From: CAYVBE01 sp964448935 | GTDB taxonomy: Bacteria > Planctomycetota > Brocadiia > SM23-32 | Assembly: GCA_964448935.1 (NCBI GenBank) | Contig: CAYVBE010000026.1 | Span: 1 to 31,359 of the forward strand | Length of the DNA stretch: 31,359 nucleotides | Direction of reading: 5' to 3' | Shown: positions 22,743 to 31,359 of the stretch, piece by piece | Numbering within the stretch: the first letter of the stretch is position 1 | How the letters are laid out: the number at the start of each line of letters is the position of its first letter | Notes under the pieces: generated by a model | Told to the model about the DNA's origin: nothing | What the model saw: only the letters and a program-made list of their open reading frames with translations | Databases searched by the model: none | Position numbers and translations under genes: made by a program

Positions 22743-25700
22743 TCACTCTTTCTGGCGCAGCTTCGTATTGTCCTGCCGGACGATCGGCAGGGCGGCTTTT
22801 ATGGAACGGATATGGACATCCTGCTGGGGGAAGGCGATCTCGATCCCGGCCTCGCGGAACTCCCGGTCAATGGCCATGTGCAGCTGGTGTCGCACCTTGA
22901 TGAACGATTCAATGTCCGGCACGAAGACGCGCAGCTCGAAGTTCAGGGAGCTGTCGCCGAACCCTATGAACACGACCGTGGGTGGAGGGTCGTCCACGAG
23001 CGTGGCGTTCTCCCGCGCCACCTGGTGCAATGTCCGTTCCGCCAGCTCAGTGTCCGACCCGTAGGCGATGCCCACGGGGATGATGATGCGCAGTATCTGG
23101 TCCGAGAGGCTCCAGTTAATCAGGCGGCCGGTGATGAACTCGCGGTTGGGCACCACCAGTTCCTTGCGGTCCCAATTGGTGATGGTCGTGGCCCGGATGC
23201 GTATCCTGGTGACCGTGCCCGTAACATCCCCCACGGTGACAGTGTCGCCCACGCGTATGGGGCGCTCGAACAGGATGATGAGGCCGGAGACGAAGTTGGC
23301 GAATATCTCCTGCAGGCCGAAGCCCAGCCCCACCGACACCGCGGCGGCCAGCCACTGGACCTTGGCCCAGCCGATGCCCACGGCGTTGAAGGCCACGATG
23401 ATGCCCACGATGGTGATGGTGTAGCGGCTGATCTTGGAGATGGCGAACCGCACGGCAGCGTCGAGAGGCAGGTGCTGCAGAACGGCGATCTCCATGAGAC
23501 CGGGTATGTTCTTGGCGGCGATAATGGTAATGATAACCACCAGCAGCGCCAGCCCCACGCTACCCAGTGTGATAACCGGGTCACCGCCCAGCGCGATGTC
23601 CCCGAGCACCGCGAGAGCGGGCACGATATCACGCCATATCAGCCAGAGCATCGCGACGAGCGCCACCCCAAAAAGGCTTGCCAGAAGCTGGCGAGACTGC
23701 CGGCCTATGGCATGGATGGACATCTGCGGTGTCTCGAATTCCGCCCCTACCAGTTCGGGTGGAGCTTGTTCGTCGGCTTCCTCGGCTTCCCGGCGTTTAC
23801 GGGCCTCCTGGAGCGCCATCTTCCTGCGGGCGACGAACAGCCAGCGCAGCAGCAGCTCGTAGATAACCACCAAGCCCAGGAAGAGCCAGAAGCTGATGGC
23901 GAGGCGCCAGGCGAGCATCTGCGCGGTGTAGTAGTAGCCAAGACCTGCCAGAACGGCCAACGCCAGGGGCACCGCCACGGCCAGGGGGTGCCACACCGGA
24001 CTCAACCTGTCCAGCCATCCGCCCTGCCGGCGCGCCAACACATCCTGAAGCATGCCGTCTTTGCGACGGAGCACGCGCTGAACGAAGACCGCCAGAGCAA
24101 TCTGACCGGCGATGAAAGCAAGGCGTCCCAGGGATTCGTTGTGAGACGCCGCGCTATGTTGTTCGGTCACAACAACCAAGAAGACCACCGGAAGGATCAC
24201 GGGCAGCAGCCAGTTCAAGTTCTTCCGCAAAGCCTCCCCGGCACTGGCCCGCGTTCGAAAATGCACGGCGCCCAATCCGCCGTCCACACACGCCACCCTT
24301 ATGGCCTCCAGGCTGTACATTGCCAGACCCGTCATCACCAGGGCAGTTCCGACCGCCTGGGTGAACTCCCCTCCCCGGGGCGCCGCAGAAAGCAGCCATC
24401 CCAGTGAGCATAACAACCAGGGCCAGGAGGCCGTTAGAAGCAGCGTCAGCACCAGCGCGGCCAGCGTGTGCATGATCGAATCGGTCTCGATGTTTTGGGC
24501 AAGCTCGCCCTTTTGGTGCAAGGCTTTCCTGAAATGCGGACGGAGATACAGCAGGGCGGCAAAAACCAGGAGGCCGAGTGCGTAGATAGTCGGCCTGGCC
24601 CGAGCGTCGGACAGAATGGCGCCACCGAGCTTCCTCCAGTTCTCCAAATTCGTCAGCCACCCCGCGGCGTGCGCCGTCTGGCGGAGGGCTCTGGGTCCCA
24701 GGTGCGAACTGCTGCGGTACCAAAGAATGTTCCGGCTGATGAAACTCCGGTATTCGGAGCTCGTCTGGATCAACTGCCGTTCGGCCTCCGCCAGGTCCAG
24801 CAGCATCACGAAATAGCTGTCGTAGTCCTGGTGCAGGGCGGTCAGCAGGTCCCGGCGCGTCTCCAGCAGGTTCCTGGCAGTGCCGCGTATCTCTTCCCTT
24901 TCCGGCAGGGTCATCTCGGGGCCCAGGGCGTCCATGATCTCCTGCAGGCGGGCCTCCACGTTATATGCCTCGGCCGCCTCTTCACGGTAGTCGAGCGCGT
25001 TCAACTGGGCCTCGGCTATCTTCGGCTGCAGGGCATTCAGTTTGTTTCGATGCGCCCGGATATCCGGCAGTTCTGCCTTGACCTTCCTCAAGCGCAGCCC
25101 CAGCTCCTTGCTCATGCCGGCCTTCTCGACCTTGTCCCTGACCTTTTTCAGGTCGTCCTTCAGGTTCGTCAGGCGCAGCTTTACGGCCTCCAGTTCGGTG
25201 GAGGTCTGCTCCATCCTGAGTGTCAGGGTCTTGGCGCGAAGACCGGCAAGCTCCTTGTTCCTCTCGGCCAGATCTTTCAGCGCGGGATGAGCGCGGGCGG
25301 CTTCCCGGGCCGCTTCACGGGCGGCCTGCTCGGACTCTTGTCGGCGCTTTTCGGTAACGATCTTCTGCCACCGTTCCACCCGCTTCTCGGCGCGTTCCAG
25401 CTCGCGGGCTGTAACCTGCCGCCTCAGGTTCAGCAACTCGCCGCGGGCATCGTAGCTGAGTAGCTCTTCATCGAGCGCGGCCATCTCCGCCTGGAGTGCC
25501 TTCTTGCGGGCACGGAGCAGCGTGGCTCGCGCGGCCTGGTCCGGGTTCAGTCCCTCGGCGGGCAGCGCGGACAGCCCCTCCTCCACCTCGTCCAGGGCTT
25601 TGCGGGCGGTCTCCGCCTGTGTGGGCGCTTCCTTGCGCCGCTCGGAGCGTCGGCTCTGCTCGGCCTCCAGCTCGGCGGCCAGATTCTTCTTTTCGGCCAG

Positions 25701-26099
25701 TTCGGCCTGGGCCTTCACCAGCTCCTGCTGCAGCCTGGTCACCGGCTCGTCCAGCGGTGTTATCTCCACGGGCTCCGGTTCGGTCTCCAGCTTCGCCTGC
25801 AACTCCGCCACAAGCTGCGGCGCCCCCTCCCGGCCCTGCTTCAAGTCCTCGGCTTTCTCCGACCACTCCTGGGCGGCCTGCGCCTTCTCGAGCGCCTTTT
25901 GATAGGTCTCCAGCAGCGTCTGCTTCGCCTGCTCCTGCAGGTCGGCGTTGGCCTTGACCTGCTCTATGCGCTGCTGGATGGCTTCGGGCGTCGGCTCGGC
26001 CGGCGTGGTGGGGCCGACCGGTTCCGTGCCGGCAAAGGTGTATCCGACCAGCATCACCAGCAGGGCCAATGCCAGAGACGTTCTGCGCCTCGGATTCAT
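22743..26099 (-). CDS. Large MscS-family mechanosensitive channel (MscK-type)
   Basis: An 1118-residue inner-membrane channel that opens under membrane tension to release solutes on osmotic downshift. It has a signal peptide (1-24), a long charged coiled-coil periplasmic region (about 30-430), and about eleven hydrophobic segments. The last of these, LAAAVSVGLGFGLQEIFANFVSG, is the pore-lining helix of MscS proteins. It is followed by the beta domain with FERPIRVGDTVTVGDVTGTV and NWDRKELVVPNREF. Length and order match MscK (about 1100 residues) rather than small MscS. The start at 26099 places the signal peptide at the N-terminus, with GGAG ten bases upstream. A promoter lies at 26160-26187. 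It may share a transcript with the sulfatase. Confidence 0.92.
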   Translation of the reverse strand: MNPRRRTSLALALLVMLVGYTFAGTEPVGPTTPAEPTPEAIQQRIEQVKANADLQEQAKQTLLETYQKALEKAQAAQEWSEKAEDLKQGREGAPQLVAELQAKLETEPEPVEITPLDEPVTRLQQELVKAQAELAEKKNLAAELEAEQSRRSERRKEAPTQAETARKALDEVEEGLSALPAEGLNPDQAARATLLRARKKALQAEMAALDEELLSYDARGELLNLRRQVTARELERAEKRVERWQKIVTEKRRQESEQAAREAAREAARAHPALKDLAERNKELAGLRAKTLTLRMEQTSTELEAVKLRLTNLKDDLKKVRDKVEKAGMSKELGLRLRKVKAELPDIRAHRNKLNALQPKIAEAQLNALDYREEAAEAYNVEARLQEIMDALGPEMTLPEREEIRGTARNLLETRRDLLTALHQDYDSYFVMLLDLAEAERQLIQTSSEYRSFISRNILWYRSSSHLGPRALRQTAHAAGWLTNLENWRKLGGAILSDARARPTIYALGLLVFAALLYLRPHFRKALHQKGELAQNIETDSIMHTLAALVLTLLLTASWPWLLCSLGWLLSAAPRGGEFTQAVGTALVMTGLAMYSLEAIRVACVDGGLGAVHFRTRASAGEALRKNLNWLLPVILPVVFLVVVTEQHSAASHNESLGRLAFIAGQIALAVFVQRVLRRKDGMLQDVLARRQGGWLDRLSPVWHPLAVAVPLALAVLAGLGYYYTAQMLAWRLAISFWLFLGLVVIYELLLRWLFVARRKMALQEARKRREAEEADEQAPPELVGAEFETPQMSIHAIGRQSRQLLASLFGVALVAMLWLIWRDIVPALAVLGDIALGGDPVITLGSVGLALLVVIITIIAAKNIPGLMEIAVLQHLPLDAAVRFAISKISRYTITIVGIIVAFNAVGIGWAKVQWLAAAVSVGLGFGLQEIFANFVSGLIILFERPIRVGDTVTVGDVTGTVTRIRIRATTITNWDRKELVVPNREFITGRLINWSLSDQILRIIIPVGIAYGSDTELAERTLHQVARENATLVDDPPPTVVFIGFGDSSLNFELRVFVPDIESFIKVRHQLHMAIDREFREAGIEIAFPQQDVHIRSIKAALPIVRQDNTKLRQKE

Positions 26100-26159
26100 G
26101 GGCGTTGCTCCGCGTTTACGTTCGCTGGTCTTCCATATCCGGCACAACCCGGCATCATT

Positions 26160-26187
26160 AGTCTAATCGGCACAGGCCGGCGGTCAA
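26160..26187 (-). promoter_or_regulatory. Promoter for the MscK-type channel gene
   Basis: On the - strand TTGACC (26187-26182; five of six), a 16-base spacer and TAGACT (26165-26160; four of six). It is in the divergent gap between the channel and the HAD phosphatase gene and gives a leader of about 55 nt. Confidence 0.5.
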
Positions 26188-26274
26188 ACGCCCGTCCCCT
26201 GATTCGACGGCCGAATTGCGTTATCCTGGACCTTGCGTCATTTCCCCCGGCACCCGTTTTCCCGAGGTAACCCC

Positions 26275-26931
26275 ATGCTGAACGACCATCGCGGCGTGAT
26301 GTTCGACCTGGACGGCACGCTGCTCGACACCCTTGAAGACATTGCCGACTCCAACAATGCGGTTCTGAAGCAGATGGGGTTCCCCACCTTCGACGTTCAG
26401 GATTACAACGAGATCGTGGGCGACGGCATCCACAACCAGGCGTGGCGCGTGCTGCCCGAGGGGCACCGGGACGACGCCACCGTGGACGAGGTGGTGGGCG
26501 CCCTGCGGCGGGAGTACGCCCGGCGCTGGGCGGACAAGACAAGGCCCTACGACGGCATATCGGAGCTTCTGAGTGCGCTGCAGGGCAGGGGTTTCACACT
26601 GTGTGTGCTGTCCAACAAGGACGAAGGTTTCACGCGCAGGTCGGTGGAGCGTTTTTTGTCCGACCACGACTTTGCCGTCGTGCACGGGGCCCGCACGGGG
26701 GTGCCGCTCAAGCCGGACCCCACGGCAGCGCTGGAGACGGCCGAGGAGGCCGGCCTGGCCCCGGAGGCGTTCTATTACCTGGGCGACACCAACACGGACA
26801 TGCGCACCGCGGACGCGGCCGGGATGTACGCCGTGGGCGTGCTGTGGGGCTTCCGCGGGGCGCAGGAGCTGAAGGAGAACGGGGCGGACGCCCTGATCGA
26901 AAAGCCCATCGAACTGCTGGACCTGCTGTAG
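26275..26931 (+). CDS. HAD-family phosphatase, phosphoglycolate phosphatase-like
   Basis: A 218-residue HAD hydrolase. Motif I is FDLDGTLLDT (10-19), with D11 the nucleophile and D13 the acid/base. Motif II is the serine of CVLSNKD, motif III the lysine of PLKPDP, and motif IV GDTNTDMRTADAAGM. The inserted helical cap between motifs I and II is the type found in phosphoglycolate phosphatase (Gph) and related enzymes. Gph clears 2-phosphoglycolate from DNA repair or oxygenation, but the subfamily is broad and other phosphosugars are possible. The start has GAGG eight bases upstream and the frame's earlier part does not fit the family. It is divergent from the channel gene. Confidence 0.87.
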   Translation: MLNDHRGVMFDLDGTLLDTLEDIADSNNAVLKQMGFPTFDVQDYNEIVGDGIHNQAWRVLPEGHRDDATVDEVVGALRREYARRWADKTRPYDGISELLSALQGRGFTLCVLSNKDEGFTRRSVERFLSDHDFAVVHGARTGVPLKPDPTAALETAEEAGLAPEAFYYLGDTNTDMRTADAAGMYAVGVLWGFRGAQELKENGADALIEKPIELLDLL

Positions 26932-26972
26932 CCATAAGGGTCAGGAGTGTCCGAAAGGTGTTTTCCGCGCGT

Positions 26973-27000
26973 TTGACACGGCTGCGGTGTGAATTACAAT
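26973..27000 (+). promoter_or_regulatory. Near-consensus promoter for the rpiR-rhaB unit
   Basis: Perfect TTGACA at 26973-26978, a 16-base spacer and TACAAT at 26995-27000 (five of six). It lies about 50 nt before the regulator start. The expected leader is short, and autoregulation by the RpiR protein is plausible. Confidence 0.7.
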
Positions 27001-27054
27001 CCTGACAGTGGCTCGAACGGGGTGTTCCGTTCCGACTTCGCCGAGGAGGCCATC

Positions 27055-27915
27055 ATGACCGGTAATACAGAGGGGGCGTGTCTGGCGAGGATCCGTGCAC
27101 ACCTGCGCGACGCGCCGGAGTCGCAGGTCCGCGTGGGACACTTCGTGCTGGACAACGCGGACCGGGCCCGCCGTATGGCTATCGAGGAGCTGGCCGCCGG
27201 CGCCGACACCAGCACCGCCACCGTCTCCCGCTTCTGCCGCGCCCTCGACTACGACAGCTACCGCGACTTCCAGCTCGACCTGGTCACCGCCGTGGCGCAG
27301 ACCGAGGAACTGACCCTGGACGACTTCGTGGCCGGGGCCCCGCCGGAGGTCGTGATGGGGAGCGTCTTCGAGATCAACCGCTCCAGCCTGGAGCAGACCG
27401 GGAAAGTGCTGGACCGGGACGCGCTGGTGGAGATCGTCCAACGCATCGAGGAGGCACCCCGCACGCTGTTCCTCGGCATCGGCGGGTCGGGGCTGGTGGC
27501 CAGGGAGGGCGCTCAGCGGTTCTTCAGCCTGGGCCTGACGGCCGCCGCCGTGGTGGACCCGGCGGAGATGGTTTTCGTGACGGCCAACGCCTCCGAGGGC
27601 GACGTGGTCATCGGCATCAGCCATACCGGGCTGACCACGCACGTGATCGAGGCGGTGCAGACGGCGCGCGAGCGCGGGGCGGCGACTGCGGCTCTGACCA
27701 ATTACCCCCGGTCACCGCTGGCCGAGGCCGCCGAATTCCGCCTGATCACCGCCTTCCGGGAGCACCACATCAACGCCGCGGTCTCCTCCTCCCGCATCGC
27801 CCAGATGTGCGTGGTGGACTGCCTGTACTTCCTGCTGGGCTCCCGGGGCAGCGAGAAGGCCATGCAGTTGGCGGCCGACGCGGAGCGGCGCGTGCAGCGG
27901 ATGCTGCGGAGCTGA
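27055..27915 (+). CDS. RpiR/MurR-family transcriptional regulator
   Basis: A 286-residue sugar-responsive DNA-binding protein. The N-terminal HTH_6 domain includes AIEELAAGADTSTATVSRFCRALDY, split here as residues 42-59 (AIEELAAGADTSTATVSR) and the recognition-helix extension FCRALDYDSYRDFQ. The C-terminal SIS domain (about 125-265) has FLGIGGSG (139-146) and GISHTGLTTHVIEA (187-200), the phosphosugar-binding loops. ATG at 27055 has GGAGG seven bases upstream. Rhamnulokinase follows after 35 bases, so its ligand may be rhamnulose-1-phosphate or a related phosphosugar. Whether it represses or activates cannot be told. Confidence 0.9.
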   Translation: MTGNTEGACLARIRAHLRDAPESQVRVGHFVLDNADRARRMAIEELAAGADTSTATVSRFCRALDYDSYRDFQLDLVTAVAQTEELTLDDFVAGAPPEVVMGSVFEINRSSLEQTGKVLDRDALVEIVQRIEEAPRTLFLGIGGSGLVAREGAQRFFSLGLTAAAVVDPAEMVFVTANASEGDVVIGISHTGLTTHVIEAVQTARERGAATAALTNYPRSPLAEAAEFRLITAFREHHINAAVSSSRIAQMCVVDCLYFLLGSRGSEKAMQLAADAERRVQRMLRS

Positions 27916-27950
27916 AGAGCAAAAGTGCGGACCTTTTTGCGGAGTCTTCC

Positions 27951-29426
27951 ATGGACGAGAAGCATTTCCTGGCGGCGGACCTCGGTGCGGAGAGCGGGCG
28001 AGTGGTCGTCGGCACGCTCGCCGACGGGCGCGTCTCGATGGAGGAGATACACCGGTTCCCCAACGAGCCGGTGCAGGTCTGCGGCACGCTGCACTGGGAC
28101 GTGCTGGCGCTCTACAACAACATCCTGAAGGGCATGCGCAAGGCCGCCGAGAAGCACGGCGACGCCATCGAGTCCATCGGGATAGACACCTGGGCGGTGG
28201 ACTTCGGCCTGCTGGCCGCCGACGGGTCGCTGCTGCAGAACCCCGTCTGCTACCGCGACAGGCGCACCGACGGCATGCCGGAGGTCGTCGCCGCCAGGAT
28301 GCCCCTGGAGGACCTCTACGCCCGCACCGGCATCTACCTGCTGCCCATCTACACGCTCTGCCAGATGGTCTCCCTGCGGGAATCGAACAGCCCGCTGCTG
28401 GAGTGCGCCGACGGCTACCTGATGATGCCGGACCTGCTGGCCTACTTCCTCTGCGGCGAGCGCGCGTGCGAGCGCACCAACGCCATCTCCACCCAGCTCT
28501 ACGATCCCCGGAAGGGGCGCTGGAGCCCGGAGGTCTTCCAGACCTACGATCTGCCGCTCGCCATCATGCCCGACCTGATTGACCCCGGCACGGTGCTGGG
28601 GCCAGTGCGGGATTCGGTGGCTGACGACACCGGCCTGGCGGGGACCGATGTGATCGCACCCTGCACCCATGACACCGGCTCCGCCGTGGCCGCCGTGCCG
28701 GGTGAGGGGGACGACTGGGCCTTCCTCAGCTCCGGAACGTGGTCCATCCTGGGCAGCCTGACCGACGGACCGGTCACCACGCAGGAAGCCCTGGACGCGG
28801 GGCTGTGCAACGAGCTGACGCTGGACAGCTTCTTCCTGTGCCAGAACATCATGGGGCTCTGGTTGCTCCAGCAGACACGGGCCTCCTGGGAGGCCGACGG
28901 GGATTCGTATTCCTATCCGGAACTGGTCGAGATGGCGCGGAGCGCGCCCCCGTCGGAGGCGATGCTGGACCCGAACGACGAGGGCTTCATGGCGCCCGAC
29001 GACATGCCCACCGCCATCCGCGACTTCCTGCGCCGCACGGGCCAGCCCCGGCCCGACGGGCCGGCCGAGATGACGCGCCTGATCCTGGAAAGCCTGGCGC
29101 TCTCCTACCGCTACGCCCTGGACCGCATCGGCGGCATCCTGAACCGCACCTACCGGACGCTGCACATCGTCGGTGGCGGGTCGTTGAACACCCTCCTCTG
29201 CCAGCTCACGGCGGACGCCGCGGGCCTGACCGTCAAGGCCGGCCCCGTCCCGGCCACCGTGATAGGCAACCTGCTGGTGCAGGCACACGCCGGGGGCTTC
29301 ATCGAATCGCCGGAGGACATCCGCCGCATCGCCTGTCGGTCGGCCGACATGCGCACCTACGAGCCCCGCGAGCGGAGCCGCTGGGAAGACCGCTACGCCG
29401 CCTACCGCGACATGCTCGAGGGCTGA
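27951..29426 (+). CDS. rhaB: Rhamnulokinase
   Basis: FGGY-family kinase of 491 residues that phosphorylates L-rhamnulose at O-1 using ATP. The N-terminal phosphate loop is DLGAESGR (10-17). SIGIDTWAVDFGLL (75-88) is the RhaB-type sugar-binding block, and THDTGSAV (239-246) supplies the catalytic base D241, matching E. coli D237. SSGTWSILG (260-268) and IVGGGSLNTLLCQ form the ATP domain. Length matches E. coli RhaB (489). GGAG lies seven bases before the start. No rhaA, rhaD or rhamnose transporter is in the window, so the rest of the pathway must be elsewhere. Another deoxyketose is possible. Confidence 0.9.
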   Translation: MDEKHFLAADLGAESGRVVVGTLADGRVSMEEIHRFPNEPVQVCGTLHWDVLALYNNILKGMRKAAEKHGDAIESIGIDTWAVDFGLLAADGSLLQNPVCYRDRRTDGMPEVVAARMPLEDLYARTGIYLLPIYTLCQMVSLRESNSPLLECADGYLMMPDLLAYFLCGERACERTNAISTQLYDPRKGRWSPEVFQTYDLPLAIMPDLIDPGTVLGPVRDSVADDTGLAGTDVIAPCTHDTGSAVAAVPGEGDDWAFLSSGTWSILGSLTDGPVTTQEALDAGLCNELTLDSFFLCQNIMGLWLLQQTRASWEADGDSYSYPELVEMARSAPPSEAMLDPNDEGFMAPDDMPTAIRDFLRRTGQPRPDGPAEMTRLILESLALSYRYALDRIGGILNRTYRTLHIVGGGSLNTLLCQLTADAAGLTVKAGPVPATVIGNLLVQAHAGGFIESPEDIRRIACRSADMRTYEPRERSRWEDRYAAYRDMLEG

Positions 29427-29552
29427 CGCCGTGCCCGAGTCCACGCCGCAAAGCATCCGTGTCAGCCCGCGTGGCCGTCCGTGTCGCCGTCCTGGCGACC
29501 TCGGCGAATTACCTGGGGCTTGAGTAGTTGAGGAAAAGGGGACTTTGGAGCC

Positions 29553-30959
29553 ATGGCGAACGAGAAGCGGAAAGAGAAGCCCGGCGGCCTGACCTGGCAG
29601 TGCATCCAGGCCCACGCAACCCGGATCGGGGATGAGCGGCGAACGGTGCGGGAGGCCCCCCGCGATACACCCGTGGCAGGAGAGTGGGACGTGGTGGTTG
29701 CAGGCGGCGGGCCGGCGGGGGTCGGTGCGGCCCTGGCGGCGGCGGAGGAGGGTGCCTCGGTCCTGCTGGTGGAGCGCCACGGGATGCTCGGAGGCACGTG
29801 GACGGCCGGGCTCGTGAACCCGTTTTTCGAGCCCTACAAGGGCTGGATCGTAGATCGGTTGATACATCGCCTCCAGGCCGGCGACGCCTGGCGCAGGAAG
29901 GGCCTGCACGTCTTCGACGTCGAGCAGATGAAGTACGTGCTTGAGCGCATGGTTCGCGAGGCCGGCGTCGAGTTCTGGTATCACTGCCAGGCCACCGACC
30001 CGATAGTCGAGGGCAACCGGGTCGTCGGCGTGATAGTGCAGGGGAAGTCCGGCCGGGAGGCCGTGCTGGGCAAGGTGGTAATAGACTGCAGCGGGGACGG
30101 CGACGTGGCCGCGCGCGCTGGCGTGCCGTTCCAGGTGGGGCGACCGGATGACAGAGCTTGTCAGCCAATGACGTTGATGTTCGAGATCGCCGGTTTCGAA
30201 GGCCTGGGCGACCGACCCGCCGCTGCAGTGGGCACCCATGGAATCATGGAGCATCTCGAGCAGGCGATCCAGGAGCACGGGCTCGGGATCGAGTTGCCCT
30301 ACGGGCCTCAACGCCACGGCACGCCCGCGTTCATCGCACTGCCCGCAAACGCCGTGGCGGTGGTGCAGGCAACGCACGTCTATCGCCACGATGCGACGAA
30401 CACCCGTGAGTTGACCCGCGCGACCGTGGAAGCCCGAAAACAGGTCCACGAGACGTTCCTAAAGGCGTTGCGCAAAGTGCCGGGACTCGAGAACGTGCGT
30501 CTCTCCCAAACCGCCCCACAGATTGGCGTTCGCGAGACCCGCCGCCTGGAAGGACAGTACCGCCTGGAGCTGGACGACGTCCTGGCGGGACGCCGCTTCG
30601 AGGACGCGGTCACCAGCGCGAGCTTCCCGCTGGACGTTCACGAGATCGCCCCCGAAGACCCCACTCCGAGCCTGCCCGAGAGTGCGCGTTCGGCAAACGT
30701 GGTCGGATACGATGTCCCTTACCGCTGCCTCGTGCCCCGCGAGCTGGACGGTCTGATCTTCGCCGGCCGTTGCATCTCCGGCTCGCACCACGCCCATGCA
30801 TCTTACCGCGTCACAGGCATCTGTATGGCCACCGGCCAGGCCGCCGGCCTCGCTGCCGCCCAATCCGCCGCCCGGTCAATCTCCCCACGCGAAATCGACG
30901 GCAAGAAACTCCACGCACGCCTGGCTGAGTTAGGCGCGGCATTTGGCGTTCAGTCTTGA
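29553..30959 (+). CDS. FAD-dependent oxidoreductase (PF12831-type)
   Basis: A 468-residue flavoprotein. A short charged extension (1-44) precedes the dinucleotide-binding fold DVVVAGGGPAGVGAALAA (46-63), with GGGPAG at 51-56 and the ribose-binding E74. VVIDCSGDGDVAARAG is the second FAD-contacting block. The C-terminal part carries YDVPYRCLVPRELDGLIFAGRCISG and ATGQAAGLAAA, the closing FAD motif of this family. These proteins are common in sugar-degrading clusters of planctomycete-like bacteria, but their substrates are mostly unknown. It starts 126 bases after rhaB on the same strand; no clear promoter was found in the gap. Confidence 0.87.
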   Translation: MANEKRKEKPGGLTWQCIQAHATRIGDERRTVREAPRDTPVAGEWDVVVAGGGPAGVGAALAAAEEGASVLLVERHGMLGGTWTAGLVNPFFEPYKGWIVDRLIHRLQAGDAWRRKGLHVFDVEQMKYVLERMVREAGVEFWYHCQATDPIVEGNRVVGVIVQGKSGREAVLGKVVIDCSGDGDVAARAGVPFQVGRPDDRACQPMTLMFEIAGFEGLGDRPAAAVGTHGIMEHLEQAIQEHGLGIELPYGPQRHGTPAFIALPANAVAVVQATHVYRHDATNTRELTRATVEARKQVHETFLKALRKVPGLENVRLSQTAPQIGVRETRRLEGQYRLELDDVLAGRRFEDAVTSASFPLDVHEIAPEDPTPSLPESARSANVVGYDVPYRCLVPRELDGLIFAGRCISGSHHAHASYRVTGICMATGQAAGLAAAQSAARSISPREIDGKKLHARLAELGAAFGVQS

Positions 30960-31090
30960 CGGCGGGTCCGGCCATCACATAATGGGCGGCCACATACGTG
31001 CCGGAGTGAAGGGGCGCGGAAGTGCAGGTGTCCACCCGGTCCACCTCGTCCACAGAGCTTTCCGCACGAAGTGCATCGTCGCCCCGTGGC

Positions 31091-31099
31091 TGGTATAAT
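31091..31099 (+). promoter_or_regulatory. Extended -10 promoter for the terminal lipoprotein gene
   Basis: TGGTATAAT is a perfect extended -10 element (TGn plus TATAAT at 31094-31099). No good -35 box is visible at the right distance, which is acceptable for extended -10 promoters. The leader would be only about 15 nt. Confidence 0.5.
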
Positions 31100-31121
31100 G
31101 CCTTCGGAAAGGGGGAATGCA

Positions 31122-31359
31122 ATGCGGGCACATGCGACGCGGGCGCGGTGGGCGGTTCTGGTGGTGTTGCTGGCGGTGGGGTGCGTTTCGAGCGAGGCGT
31201 GGGATTTTGGCTCCCCCGCGCCGGAGCCCCGTCAGACCGATCCGCGATGGGAGGTGCGCGAAGGGCTGGAGAGGGCGGAGGAACTGCCTCCCCCCGGCGA
31301 GCGTACCGGCAACGTGACGATGGTGGTCGAGAAGGTGCTGTTCGACCGGCGGGACCGGG
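31122..31359 (+). CDS. Putative lipoprotein, 3' end outside the window
   Basis: The reading frame is open to the window end (79 residues visible). It starts MRAHATRARWAVLVVLLAVGC, a short positive stretch and hydrophobic core ending in a lipobox-like AVGC at residue 21, so a lipid-anchored exported protein is likely. The following part is proline/glutamate-rich, then NVTMVVEKVLFDRRDR begins a possible folded domain. GGGGG lies seven bases before the ATG. An overlapping ATG at 31117 opens a different frame that stops after 66 codons and lacks these features. The family is not recognised. Confidence 0.6.
   Translation, partial: MRAHATRARWAVLVVLLAVGCVSSEAWDFGSPAPEPRQTDPRWEVREGLERAEELPPPGERTGNVTMVVEKVLFDRRDR

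Noticed and set aside
27702..30449. A 915-codon open frame on the - strand opposite rpiR, rhaB and the FAD oxidoreductase
   Set aside because: The + strand genes carry complete family motifs. The antisense frame spans several of them and shows no domain.
1..31359. CRISPR array, tRNA, rRNA, integrase, toxin-antitoxin or defence genes
   Set aside because: No regularly spaced repeats, no cloverleaf-like sequence in the gaps and no protein with such signatures were seen on either strand.

Overview
The window is high-GC bacterial DNA, roughly two thirds G+C by eye, and is almost fully coding. It comes from a diderm (Gram-negative) organism: it carries BamA with five POTRA domains, a Skp/OmpH-like chaperone, LpxA and an LpxC-FabZ fusion. 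The accessory part holds a type I sulfatase, a UroD-like protein, a creatininase-family protein, a GH36-like hydrolase, rhamnulokinase and a PF12831-type FAD oxidoreductase. That combination recalls Planctomycetota/PVC, Hydrogenedentota or Armatimonadota-type genomes. The phylum is an inference; no rRNA or other decisive marker is present.

Region 1 (1-2142, + strand) holds a GT4 glycosyltransferase and galE, which suits surface polysaccharide synthesis. A good sigma70-type promoter for galE overlaps the end of the glycosyltransferase gene.

Region 2 (2155-12531, - strand) is one long tightly spaced run starting from a near-consensus promoter at 12503-12531: bL25 (ctc), pth, rpsF, ssb, rplI, dnaB, bamA, skp, lpxC/fabZ, lpxA and an RCK/TrkA-N NAD-binding protein. 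It joins a translation/replication block to an outer-membrane block. rpsR is missing from its usual place between ssb and rplI, and lpxD is missing between skp and the lpxC/fabZ gene. Three ribosomal proteins of the run have acidic C-termini.

Region 3 (12569-14973, - strand) holds an unrecognised four-TM protein with its own promoter, a truncated sugar-phosphate isomerase/epimerase ending in a REP-like hairpin sequence, and a cysteine-containing flavodoxin-family protein.

Region 4 (15073-18834, + strand) is a three-gene unit: a GH36-like alpha-galactosidase, a GNAT overlapping it by one base, and a double-GNAT protein. Directly behind the last stop codon lies a 254-bp MITE-like element with 26-bp terminal inverted repeats and a 4-bp TTAG duplication.

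Region 5 (18881-26187, - strand) reads, in transcription order, a large MscK-type mechanosensitive channel, a sulfatase, an RseC-like membrane protein, a creatininase-family hydrolase and a UroD-family protein. A strong hairpin separates the sulfatase from rseC, and an inverted repeat overlaps the ribosome-binding site of the creatininase gene.

Region 6 (26275-31359, + strand) holds a HAD phosphatase, then an RpiR-type regulator with a near-consensus promoter, rhamnulokinase, an FAD-dependent oxidoreductase, and the start of a lipoprotein gene cut by the window end. The RpiR-RhaB pair looks like a small regulated deoxysugar catabolic unit. I found no tRNA, rRNA, CRISPR array, phage module or recognisable defence system.
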